5,653 nucleotides of DNA from Bacteroidota bacterium (GTDB taxonomy: Bacteria; Bacteroidota; Bacteroidia; JACCXN01), in the NCBI GenBank assembly GCA_947462515.1, contig CANHPJ010000135.1, positions 1 to 5,653 of the forward strand, written 5' to 3'. The notes beneath the pieces were generated by a model. It saw only the letters and a program-made list of their open reading frames with translations. It did not search any database and had not been told where the DNA came from. Within the stretch, counting starts at the first letter, position 1, and every line of letters begins with the position of its first letter. The translations under genes and the position numbers were made by a program. Below are positions 1 through 5,653 of this stretch, in pieces.

Positions 1-85
1 CCGCATTGAGGCTTGTCGCACCCAGTTTTGTGCTATCCCCTCTGCATAAAGATTTAGTGTCAGCCGATAATGTATATTGAGTATA
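1..85 (-). other. Start of a non-PKD, probably Ig-like, domain (partial)
   Basis: After the last PKD unit the protein continues with Tyr-Thr-Leu-Ser-Ala and then LCRGDSTKLGA (Cys1134 to Ala1143). The pattern C-x-G-D-[ST]-x-x-L-x-A is familiar from Ig-like domains that follow PKD arrays in Bacteroidota surface proteins. Only about 28 residues are in the window, so the assignment rests on this motif alone. A fourteenth PKD unit is less likely, because the Gly-Cys-x-Pro opening is replaced by Cys-Arg-Gly-Asp. Confidence 0.5.
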
Positions 86-3000
86 ATTTACTGTAATTGA
101 ACCGAAAGGACTGGGAACAGAGAAGTTACAGCCTAAGCCATCGTCTAATATAAGGGTAGGGGTAAATATTCCGCCATTGGTATAAATGTATTTTATGTTT
201 GATGAATTTGATATTTGAACATCACCATTACCAAAGTCCCAGATATACTTTGCGGTATTACTGGCCGTTGCGTCATAGTTTACCTTAAAAGGTCTGCACC
301 CTCTGGTAGTATCTGCTTTGAATGAACCCGAAGGGCCATTTAATGAAATTAAGCCAGGGGCAATGGTGTCGTCTTTGCAGCCATTTGCTGTGGTTAAAGA
401 TAGCCTTAAAGTATAATTTCCCGGAATGTTGTAGAAGTGCAGCGGGTCAGTAAGATCGGATAAAATGGTATTGTCTCCGAAATTCCATTCATAAGAAGGC
501 TTGCCATTTTCTATTCCCGAAGATTTGTTGGAGAATGACACGGCAAAAGGAGGACAGCTGGCCAAAGTAGCAGAAGGACTAAAATCAGCGACAGGGTTTT
601 CGATTTTTACTAAAGCGGGTATTTTTAATGTGCTGTCGCATCCATTAATATCAGTTAATTTTAAACTTATATCATAACTCCCGCTGGTTTCGTATTTATA
701 AGTGAAATTTATAGCGGCTGTGTCGCCGGTGATGCCATCTCCAAAATCCCAAAGGTATTTCAGATTTTTACCGGAAGAGGAGTTTTTAATGGTGAATTCT
801 TTATTCTTACAGGTTATTGTATCCGAAACTGAAAAAGATGGAAAAGGAAAGGTAGGTTCAATAAAATTTGAAATAATTTTTGTTGCGCTACAGTGGTTGG
901 TATCTGTAACAGATAATTTAACCGGATAAGATCCTCTTTCAACATAAATATGAGTTGGATTAGCAATGCTGTCAAGCATAGAATCTCCAAAATCCCATAA
1001 CCATTTAATTAATGTCGTGTCGGAATATGTTTTATCACTAAATGAAACGGGCAAGGGACGGCATCCGCTTAAGTTATTTGCTTCAAAATCTGGTTTGGGT
1101 CCAATGGCATGAAACAAGCTGTCAATATTAATGGTGTCTTTACATCCTTTTTCATCACCAATAATAAGACTTAAATTATAAAACCCGGTGTCAGAATATG
1201 TTATTTCAGGTTTGTTACTGACTGATGAGTTACCATTTCCGAAATTCCATAGATAATTAGCGGCATTTTTAGATGTATCAGTAATTATAGGTGAAAAAGG
1301 GTAGCACCCGACAGTTGTGTCGCTGTAGAATCCGGCTATTGGGTCGGTAATAGAAATTGCTTGGGTAGTGTTATTTACACATCCGGTTATGGAGTCGCTA
1401 ACTGTTAAAGTTACCTGATATGTTTTTGTTGAGTCAAAAGTGTGTGAAGGGTTTTTGCCATTAAAAGAATTAAAATCTCCAAAATCCCAAGTCCAACTTG
1501 TTCCCATAATAGAAGAATCTTTAAAAGTTACAGTGAAAGGATCAAATCCTAAACTTCTGCAAGATTGGGTATAGTTAAAAAGTGCTTTAGGACCTAAAAC
1601 CTTTATTGTATCTTTTAAGATTAAGGTATCACTGCAGCCATTGTTGACTGATATTAGTCTTACGTCAAAAATTCCTGTATCCTTAAAAGTTACATTGGCA
1701 ATTTGGCCAAAAGAGGAAGTTTTTTCAAAATCCCAAAGCCAATTTTTCGAATTTCCTGTCATCCCTAAAGAATTATCAGTAAAGGTAAAAACACTGTCTA
1801 TACAATGTGAGTTGGGTATGAAGCTGAAGTCGGCTGTAGGTTTATTTCCTGCCAATATTTTGGTTGAGTAAAGATGCTTGCAATTAGAACTAGTAATAAT
1901 TGTTAGTTTAACATCATATTCTCCTTCTGCGTTGTAAGTATAATTTGCCTTTATAGCCGAATTATCTGTAGTGCCGTCACCAAAGTCCCATTCCCATTTG
2001 TTTATGTTTTCATTTGAGGTACTCAAACTTCCGTCAAAATTCACAGGAAGAGGGATGCAACCGGCTAGGGTATTAGTCGAGAAAAAAGCCTTTGGCGGAG
2101 AAATTTTAATAAGATTAGATTTGGTTAAAATACTTGAGCAGCCGGCTGCACTAGTTGCCGTTAGTGTAACATTAAAATTTCCAATTGAATCGTAAGTGTG
2201 CTTGTGGTTGATGTTTTGATCCGATGAAAATTTCAAGTCGCCATAGTTCCAATTATAACTTGAGGCATCGGTGGATAGATTATTAAATATTACCTCGAAA
2301 GGTATTGAGCAGCTTGAGTCTTTTTCTGTACTAAAATCGGCATTAGGCAGTCGATCTACCTGTATGTATTCGGTTTTAATTAATTGATCTGTGCATAATC
2401 CATTGCCTACCAAAAGAGATACAGTATAAGTTCCCGGTTGCGTGAACTTATGAAAAGTGTTTTTTGTTTTTGATTCAGGACTTCCGTCACCAAAATTCCA
2501 TGACCAATTTGTTGCGCCCAATGTTAAATCATCAAATATAACGGTGTCGTCCTGGCAAAGGTTTTTTTTGTTAGCGATAAAATCAGCTTTAATGTTTTTA
2601 ATGTTTATATAATCCTTAATTCTCAAGCTGTCTTTACAATTGTTTTCATCGGTGATTATTAGTTCCGGACTATAAGTTCCATTTTCTTTAAAATCGTGTG
2701 AGGGGTTTTCAGAAACAGAAGATGCCCCATCGCCAAAATTCCAATTATAGTTTAGTTTATTCCCCCTAGAATTGTTTGTAAAGTTTATGTTTGCCGGTAA
2801 TGAGCATGATGATGTTGGGTTTGCCGAGAAGTCAGCCTTTGGTTTAGTTGTTTCAATATAATTAGTTACGAAATAAGTGTTTTTGCACCCGTTTGTATCA
2901 GTTACCTGAAGAGTTATGGTAAACTTATCGGCAGTTTTAAATTGATGAGAGGTGTTTTTGCTAATGCTACTGTTTCCATCTCCAAAACTCCATAGCCATT

Positions 3001-3445
3001 TATTGATAGGAGCAGAGGGAGGAGAACCGGCAGAAGAGTTGTCAAGAAAGTTAACATCAAAAGGGGCACAACCCGATGAACCACCTGCAGTGCTAAAACT
3101 TGCCTTTGGGCTGCTAAATACTGTAATATAGGCAGTTTTGGTTTTTATATCACTGAGGCCATTTTTGGATATTTTCAAAGATATGGTATAGATTCCCGGT
3201 TTTGAATATATTGCAGATGGATTTTGTGTGATTGCTTTATTTCCGTTACCAAAGTCCCATTCCCATTCACTGGGCGATCCTAAAGAGTTATCTGTAAGCT
3301 GAACTACCAGGGGGGCGCATCCTTTAATACTTGTACTTGAAAAATCAGCAGTAATTTGGCTATATAAATCAGAAAAGCAAACTGAAATTAATAAGATCAA
3401 TATGCTTGGTTTTAAAATAGCCGGATATAGTAATTTTAGACTCAT
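1..3445 (-). CDS. Large secreted multi-PKD-domain surface protein, N-terminal 1148 residues (runs off the left edge)
   Basis: One reading frame stays open from the ATG at 3445 to the window edge, with no stop in 1148 codons. Residues 1-29 form a Sec signal peptide: K4, K12, a hydrophobic run at 15-24, and cleavage in LYS|Q before Q30. Thirteen PKD-like repeats follow, with signature Trp at residues 63, 152, 235, 316, 399, 486, 571, 653, 733, 817, 899, 987 and 1069, all WDFGDG or a variant. From about residue 1120 the pattern changes to an Ig-like start (LCRGDSTKLGA). PKD domains are beta-sandwich folds found in cell-surface proteins. In Bacteroidota such arrays usually belong to giant adhesin or gliding-type proteins exported by the type IX system with a C-terminal sorting domain; that end lies outside the window, so this fate is inferred. 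No clear ribosome binding site is visible. The start is chosen because it places the signal peptide correctly. Function beyond a structural or adhesive role is unknown. Confidence 0.93.
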   Translation of the reverse strand, partial: MSLKLLYPAILKPSILILLISVCFSDLYSQITADFSSTSIKGCAPLVVQLTDNSLGSPSEWEWDFGNGNKAITQNPSAIYSKPGIYTISLKISKNGLSDIKTKTAYITVFSSPKASFSTAGGSSGCAPFDVNFLDNSSAGSPPSAPINKWLWSFGDGNSSISKNTSHQFKTADKFTITLQVTDTNGCKNTYFVTNYIETTKPKADFSANPTSSCSLPANINFTNNSRGNKLNYNWNFGDGASSVSENPSHDFKENGTYSPELIITDENNCKDSLRIKDYINIKNIKADFIANKKNLCQDDTVIFDDLTLGATNWSWNFGDGSPESKTKNTFHKFTQPGTYTVSLLVGNGLCTDQLIKTEYIQVDRLPNADFSTEKDSSCSIPFEVIFNNLSTDASSYNWNYGDLKFSSDQNINHKHTYDSIGNFNVTLTATSAAGCSSILTKSNLIKISPPKAFFSTNTLAGCIPLPVNFDGSLSTSNENINKWEWDFGDGTTDNSAIKANYTYNAEGEYDVKLTIITSSNCKHLYSTKILAGNKPTADFSFIPNSHCIDSVFTFTDNSLGMTGNSKNWLWDFEKTSSFGQIANVTFKDTGIFDVRLISVNNGCSDTLILKDTIKVLGPKALFNYTQSCRSLGFDPFTVTFKDSSIMGTSWTWDFGDFNSFNGKNPSHTFDSTKTYQVTLTVSDSITGCVNNTTQAISITDPIAGFYSDTTVGCYPFSPIITDTSKNAANYLWNFGNGNSSVSNKPEITYSDTGFYNLSLIIGDEKGCKDTINIDSLFHAIGPKPDFEANNLSGCRPLPVSFSDKTYSDTTLIKWLWDFGDSMLDSIANPTHIYVERGSYPVKLSVTDTNHCSATKIISNFIEPTFPFPSFSVSDTITCKNKEFTIKNSSSGKNLKYLWDFGDGITGDTAAINFTYKYETSGSYDISLKLTDINGCDSTLKIPALVKIENPVADFSPSATLASCPPFAVSFSNKSSGIENGKPSYEWNFGDNTILSDLTDPLHFYNIPGNYTLRLSLTTANGCKDDTIAPGLISLNGPSGSFKADTTRGCRPFKVNYDATASNTAKYIWDFGNGDVQISNSSNIKYIYTNGGIFTPTLILDDGLGCNFSVPSPFGSITVNYTQYTLSADTKSLCRGDSTKLGATSLNA
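86..3355 (-). repeat. Array of 13 tandem PKD-domain repeats, 80-89 codons each
   Basis: On the plus strand the signature appears as variants of tctccaaaatccca. The six-codon motifs (W-x-F-G-D-x) lie at 3242-3259, 2975-2992, 2726-2743, 2483-2500, 2234-2251, 1973-1990, 1718-1735, 1472-1489, 1232-1249, 980-997, 734-751, 470-487 and 224-241. Trp-to-Trp spacing is 89, 83, 81, 83, 87, 85, 82, 80, 84, 82, 88 and 82 codons. A typical unit runs: Pro-x-Ala-x-Phe, Gly-Cys-x-Pro about 20 residues before the Trp, the W[DN]FGDG turn, Asn-Pro-x-His, Gly-x-Tyr-x-Val, then Asn-Gly-Cys. Twelve units have both cysteines, probably a disulfide within each domain. Repeat 1 has Asn-Gly-Leu in place of the second one. 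Repeat 7 has WDFEKT and repeat 5 WNYGDL instead of the usual motif. Units have diverged at DNA level, with no long identical stretches, so this is an old array and not a recent expansion. Confidence 0.93.
3356..3445 (-). other. Sec signal peptide of the PKD protein (residues 1-30)
   Basis: The N-terminus has Lys at 4 and 12, a hydrophobic core rich in Leu and Ile at residues 15-24, then SDLYSQ. Cleavage is predicted between Ser29 and Gln30, which would leave Gln at the mature N-terminus, a common arrangement in Bacteroidota exported proteins. Cys23 is not a lipobox cysteine: the residue before it is Val, and the hydrophobic core has only just ended. Confidence 0.8.
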
Positions 3446-3594
3446 AACAATGAATGAAATTCAAGATAATTATAATCAAAAATCTTTAAAAACAGAAAGT
3501 TAGAATAATTAATTGTTTAATGATTTTTTTTCCTAAAATGAATTCTCTTTTTTGATTTTAAAACAAAGATTTTGGCTTCAAAAGTTTCAAAATT
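3446..3594. other. 149-bp AT-rich intergenic gap between two minus-strand genes
   Basis: No open reading frame or RNA gene is visible here. On the minus strand, 3495-3502 reads TAACTTTC, one base from the Bacteroidota -7 consensus TAnnTTTG and about 50 bases upstream of the PKD start codon. No TTTG sits at the expected -33 distance, so it is only a weak promoter candidate. A five-base stem (TTTTG/CAAAA, 3570-3583) lies just downstream of the upstream gene's stop and is too weak to call a terminator. The two genes could therefore share a transcript or be transcribed separately. Confidence 0.5.
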
Positions 3595-4245
3595 TCAAGG
3601 AGTTATTTTAAACGTTAAGTTGCTCTTAACGAGTGTTTTATCGTTTTTCCAGCTTTTACATAAATTTTCTGATTTTATAACGGAATCTGATGTATTGAGG
3701 TAATTCCCATTATTATCTTTTTTAATTATCATAAGCTCCCCATCATGCAATGATTTCAAAACTAATTTCTCTAATTCTTTAATTTCAAGGTTTTTATTTG
3801 CACTTCCAATTCTAATCCCGATTGCATTATTCCATAAATCCATTTCGCTACTTACTTGATCGCTGCAATTATTGTCTTCCATTTTGCTTCGTTTAAAGCC
3901 TAAATAGTTTCCTTTTTCGTGCGCTTTGCCAAGCTTATTCACCTTTTTATGATTTATTTTTTGGCTTAATAAGGCCATCCAGAATGTATGCTTAAATGCA
4001 TCGAGCTTTCCTCCTGATTCATCCCGGCCTATAATGTTTTTGTTTTTCAAGTCATCGACAGTTTCTGTGGTTAAATTAGTAAGTAAATATGCTTTTTTTG
4101 ATACAAATGGATGAGCTAAAACCCAGGTTTTTTCCGGACGACTCAATGAACTGTATTTAGACCACATTTTTTTTACCTGACCATAAAGATTCAGCTTCAG
4201 CAATGCCTGGAAAAAAAGAAGAAAAATAATTGATTTATAATTCAT
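3595..4245 (-). CDS. Exported protein resembling the DUF6973 family, function unknown
   Basis: A complete 216-residue protein. Residues 1-22 form a Sec signal peptide (Lys4, hydrophobic core 6-16, cleavage in LYG|Q), so it probably acts in the periplasm or outside the cell. The mature part has a motif series I associate with DUF6973: Asp82-Ala-Phe-Lys-His86-x-x-Trp89, then Ala108-His109-Glu110, then SSEMDLWNN at 132-140 followed by Ile-Gly, and a final Asp-Gly-Glu-Leu at 169-172. The spaced Asp, His, Glu and Asn residues look like a metal-binding hydrolase site, but that is inference from the pattern. Related domains, as I recall, occur both as stand-alone exported proteins and at the C-termini of Rhs or wall-associated toxin-like proteins. 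The two remaining cysteines in the mature protein (127, 196) could pair. The start is preferred because it gives an intact signal peptide; no strong ribosome binding site precedes it. It ends 149 bp before the PKD gene, on the same strand. Family membership is from memory, without a search. Confidence 0.85.
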   Translation of the reverse strand: MNYKSIIFLLFFQALLKLNLYGQVKKMWSKYSSLSRPEKTWVLAHPFVSKKAYLLTNLTTETVDDLKNKNIIGRDESGGKLDAFKHTFWMALLSQKINHKKVNKLGKAHEKGNYLGFKRSKMEDNNCSDQVSSEMDLWNNAIGIRIGSANKNLEIKELEKLVLKSLHDGELMIIKKDNNGNYLNTSDSVIKSENLCKSWKNDKTLVKSNLTFKITP

Positions 4246-4393
4246 AGTTTAAAATTTCATTTTTCTTAAATGACTTTACAGTTTTTATATTCATTCATAT
4301 GCTTAAAATAATAACTTTGAAATTAGTAACGGTTAATAGTTATGTTTTCACTTTATCCTTTTTAAATGGGATAAACATTTAATTGATCAAATT
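4246..4393. other. Divergent intergenic region between the exported protein and the sensor gene
   Basis: This 148-bp AT-rich region separates two genes that point away from each other, so it should hold promoters for both. A plus-strand match is annotated separately. No CAAAnnTA (the minus-strand form of the -7 element) was found upstream of the exported-protein gene, so its promoter is not located. Two ATG codons at 4342 and 4366 are out of frame with the sensor gene and hit stops within eight codons. Confidence 0.6.
4312..4319 (+). promoter_or_regulatory. Candidate Bacteroidota -7 promoter element (TAACTTTG) for the sensor gene
   Basis: TAACTTTG fits the Bacteroidota primary-sigma -7 consensus TAnnTTTG at every fixed position. 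Transcription would start near 4326 and give a leader of about 68 bases before the proposed TTG start at 4394. No TTTG is present at the expected -33 distance; that region reads T-rich (4282-4291) instead, so the promoter is only half supported. A short inverted repeat, TAAC-G-GTTA at 4327-4335, would fall at the transcript start. Confidence 0.4.
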
Positions 4394-5653
4394 TTGGAAA
4401 AATTTTTAAATAGGAAATTATATCTTGTTTTTGCCTTTTTAGTTTGTTTGTTCGCTGCTTATTTTCTTGAGAAAAGTAATTCAAGTTTTGAATTTTCAGA
4501 TTCAAAATTAAAGAATGTTCAAGAAGTAATTTTTGAAAAAGAAGCAAAAACGCAAAAAGTTTTCGATACGCTGGTTTCTCTGACTGCTTCACCGCATTTT
4601 TTAAAAAAAATCAATGCTCAATTAGGCTCTCAATTAAGAGTGTTTTCAAGCAAGGATGATATCTCTCTGTTTATTCTGAAAAATGATACCTTAAGGTTTT
4701 GGTCTGATAATAAAGTGCCAATATCAAATTTTTTAAATGGTAAGATGATTGGATCTAGTCTATTTAAAAACAAGTTCGATTATTTTCAGAATGGTTGGTA
4801 TGAAGTTTTAACTAAAAAATCAGGCAGCTATTTTTTCATAGCCTTTATTCTAATAAAGAACGAATATTCTTATCAAAATAATCATCTGAAGAATCAGTTT
4901 CAAAAAGATTTTAATCTATCTAGCGATGTTATAGTTTCTCTGGAAAAAAGTATCTCAGCCGAAAAAGTGTATTCAAAACAAGGTGATTTTTTGTTTTCGC
5001 TTATAGATCAGAGTCCGGCTCAATTAGATCTAATAAAAACGGCTGTCATAATTCTGCTTTATCTCTTTGTTTTTCTGCTTTTTGCTCAATTAGTCAAAAG
5101 GTTTTATTGTTTTATAGAAAATAAATATGGAGTCAATCCGGCTTTGATTTCTAGTATACTGCTTTTGTGTTTTGTGAGATTTTTGATGATTTTATTTAAG
5201 TTTCCCAAAACATTATATCAAACATCATTATTTAGTCCAATACATTATGCCTCTTCTTTTCTTTTTTCCTCTTTGGGTGACTTCCTGCTAAATGCCTTAT
5301 TAATTGCGGTTTTTTCGGCTATGTTTTATGGTTTATTTAAACTTGATTCAAAGATTTATGAGAATAAAAGGATCAGATATTTTTTAGGATTCTTTTTACT
5401 TTTAATACCTGTTGTTTTTTCTAAATTGATTGAGTTTTTATTACAAGACTTAATTCAAAATTCGAGTATTTCTTTTGATCTTAATAAGGTTTTTAATCTT
5501 TCCTTATTAAGTCACATTGGATTTTTCTCCGTTGGTATTCTTTTGATGGCATTTATTATATTAAGCTTTAAAGTGTTAAAGCTACTAAGTTACCTTAAGT
5601 TTAATTTAAAAGAGCTGGTAATTCTATTTGCTGTTTTTATTTTGCTAAGCCAA
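4394..5653 (+). CDS. Polytopic membrane sensor, probably the N-terminal part of a large histidine kinase (runs off the right edge)
   Basis: The frame is open from 4340 (after a TAG at 4337) to the edge and contains no ATG before residue 114. TTG at 4394 is the best start: it gives EKFLNRKLY followed by TM1 at about residues 9-25. Residues 26-212 form a domain outside the membrane that includes Asn133-Gly-Trp-Tyr and the run ILIKNEYSYQNN (152-163). Further hydrophobic segments lie at about 213-236, 250-266, 297-317, 329-346, 374-393 and from 408 to the edge. This layout, with the NGWY and IK-x-EY-x-x-QN features, matches what I recall of large Bacteroidota sensor histidine kinases, which carry HAMP, HisKA and ATPase domains further downstream. 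No kinase domain is in the window, so this remains inference; a different polytopic protein is possible. It diverges from the exported-protein gene. Base composition is lower in GC than the PKD gene, as expected for a Phe/Leu/Ile/Lys-rich membrane protein. Confidence 0.8.
   Translation, partial: MEKFLNRKLYLVFAFLVCLFAAYFLEKSNSSFEFSDSKLKNVQEVIFEKEAKTQKVFDTLVSLTASPHFLKKINAQLGSQLRVFSSKDDISLFILKNDTLRFWSDNKVPISNFLNGKMIGSSLFKNKFDYFQNGWYEVLTKKSGSYFFIAFILIKNEYSYQNNHLKNQFQKDFNLSSDVIVSLEKSISAEKVYSKQGDFLFSLIDQSPAQLDLIKTAVIILLYLFVFLLFAQLVKRFYCFIENKYGVNPALISSILLLCFVRFLMILFKFPKTLYQTSLFSPIHYASSFLFSSLGDFLLNALLIAVFSAMFYGLFKLDSKIYENKRIRYFLGFFLLLIPVVFSKLIEFLLQDLIQNSSISFDLNKVFNLSLLSHIGFFSVGILLMAFIILSFKVLKLLSYLKFNLKELVILFAVFILLSQ

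Noticed and set aside
702..2195. Three plus-strand open frames of 74-76 codons at 702-929, 1641-1871 and 1971-2195.
   Set aside because: They lie antisense to the PKD gene, and their similar size reflects the roughly 250-base PKD repeat period. They have no start signals or recognisable protein features.
224..3259. Regularly spaced recurrence of tctccaaaatccca that might suggest a DNA repeat array or CRISPR.
   Set aside because: The spacing is always a multiple of three, the copies vary at synonymous positions, and they encode the PKD signature inside one open frame.
3371..3385. Lipoprotein signal at Cys23 of the PKD protein.
   Set aside because: The sequence Ile-Ser-Val-Cys lacks the small residue needed just before the cysteine, and a good signal peptidase I site (LYS|Q) follows.
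3556..3583. Possible intrinsic terminator after the exported-protein gene: TTTTG-AAGC-CAAAA on the minus strand, then a T-rich run.
   Set aside because: The stem is five base pairs with a single G-C pair, too weak to support a terminator.
4362..4592. A minus-strand open frame of 76 codons.
   Set aside because: It overlaps the well-supported start of the sensor gene on the opposite strand, has low-complexity composition and no recognisable features.
1..5653. Possible novel multi-gene system such as defence, toxin-antitoxin or mobile element.
   Set aside because: Only three genes are visible, two of them partial, and no transposase, nuclease, immunity gene, attachment site or inverted terminal repeat was seen.

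Overview
The window looks like a piece of a Bacteroidota chromosome. It is AT-rich, it codes for a long array of PKD domains with the W-[DN]-F-G-D signature, two products have Sec signal peptides ending in LYS|Q and LYG|Q, ribosome binding sites are absent or weak, and one intergenic site matches the Bacteroidota -7 element (TAnnTTTG). The mix suggests an environmental Sphingobacteria- or Chitinophaga-like lineage. That placement is inference.

Layout: three genes, two of them cut by the window edges. (1) Positions 1-3445, minus strand: the N-terminal 1148 residues of a very large secreted surface protein. It has a signal peptide, then 13 consecutive PKD repeats of 80-89 residues, each normally with a cysteine pair, then the start of a different, probably Ig-like, domain at the left edge. 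(2) Positions 3595-4245, minus strand: a complete 216-residue exported protein that resembles the DUF6973 family, with conserved Asp/His/Glu residues like those of a metal-dependent hydrolase; its function is unknown. (3) Positions 4394-5653, plus strand: the N-terminal 420 residues of a polytopic membrane protein with an extracytoplasmic domain of about 185 residues between TM1 and TM2. It is most like the sensor region of large Bacteroidota histidine kinases. Its reading frame has no ATG and appears to start at TTG.

Genes 2 and 3 are divergent across a 148-bp region that holds a good -7 promoter match facing gene 3. Genes 1 and 2 point the same way with a 149-bp AT-rich gap, so they could be cotranscribed, but the gap is long enough for a separate promoter. 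No tRNA, rRNA, CRISPR array, insertion sequence or clear terminator was seen. A working picture is envelope biology: an adhesin-like PKD protein probably exported by the type IX system, a small exported protein, and a membrane sensor. Nothing in the window proves a functional link between them.
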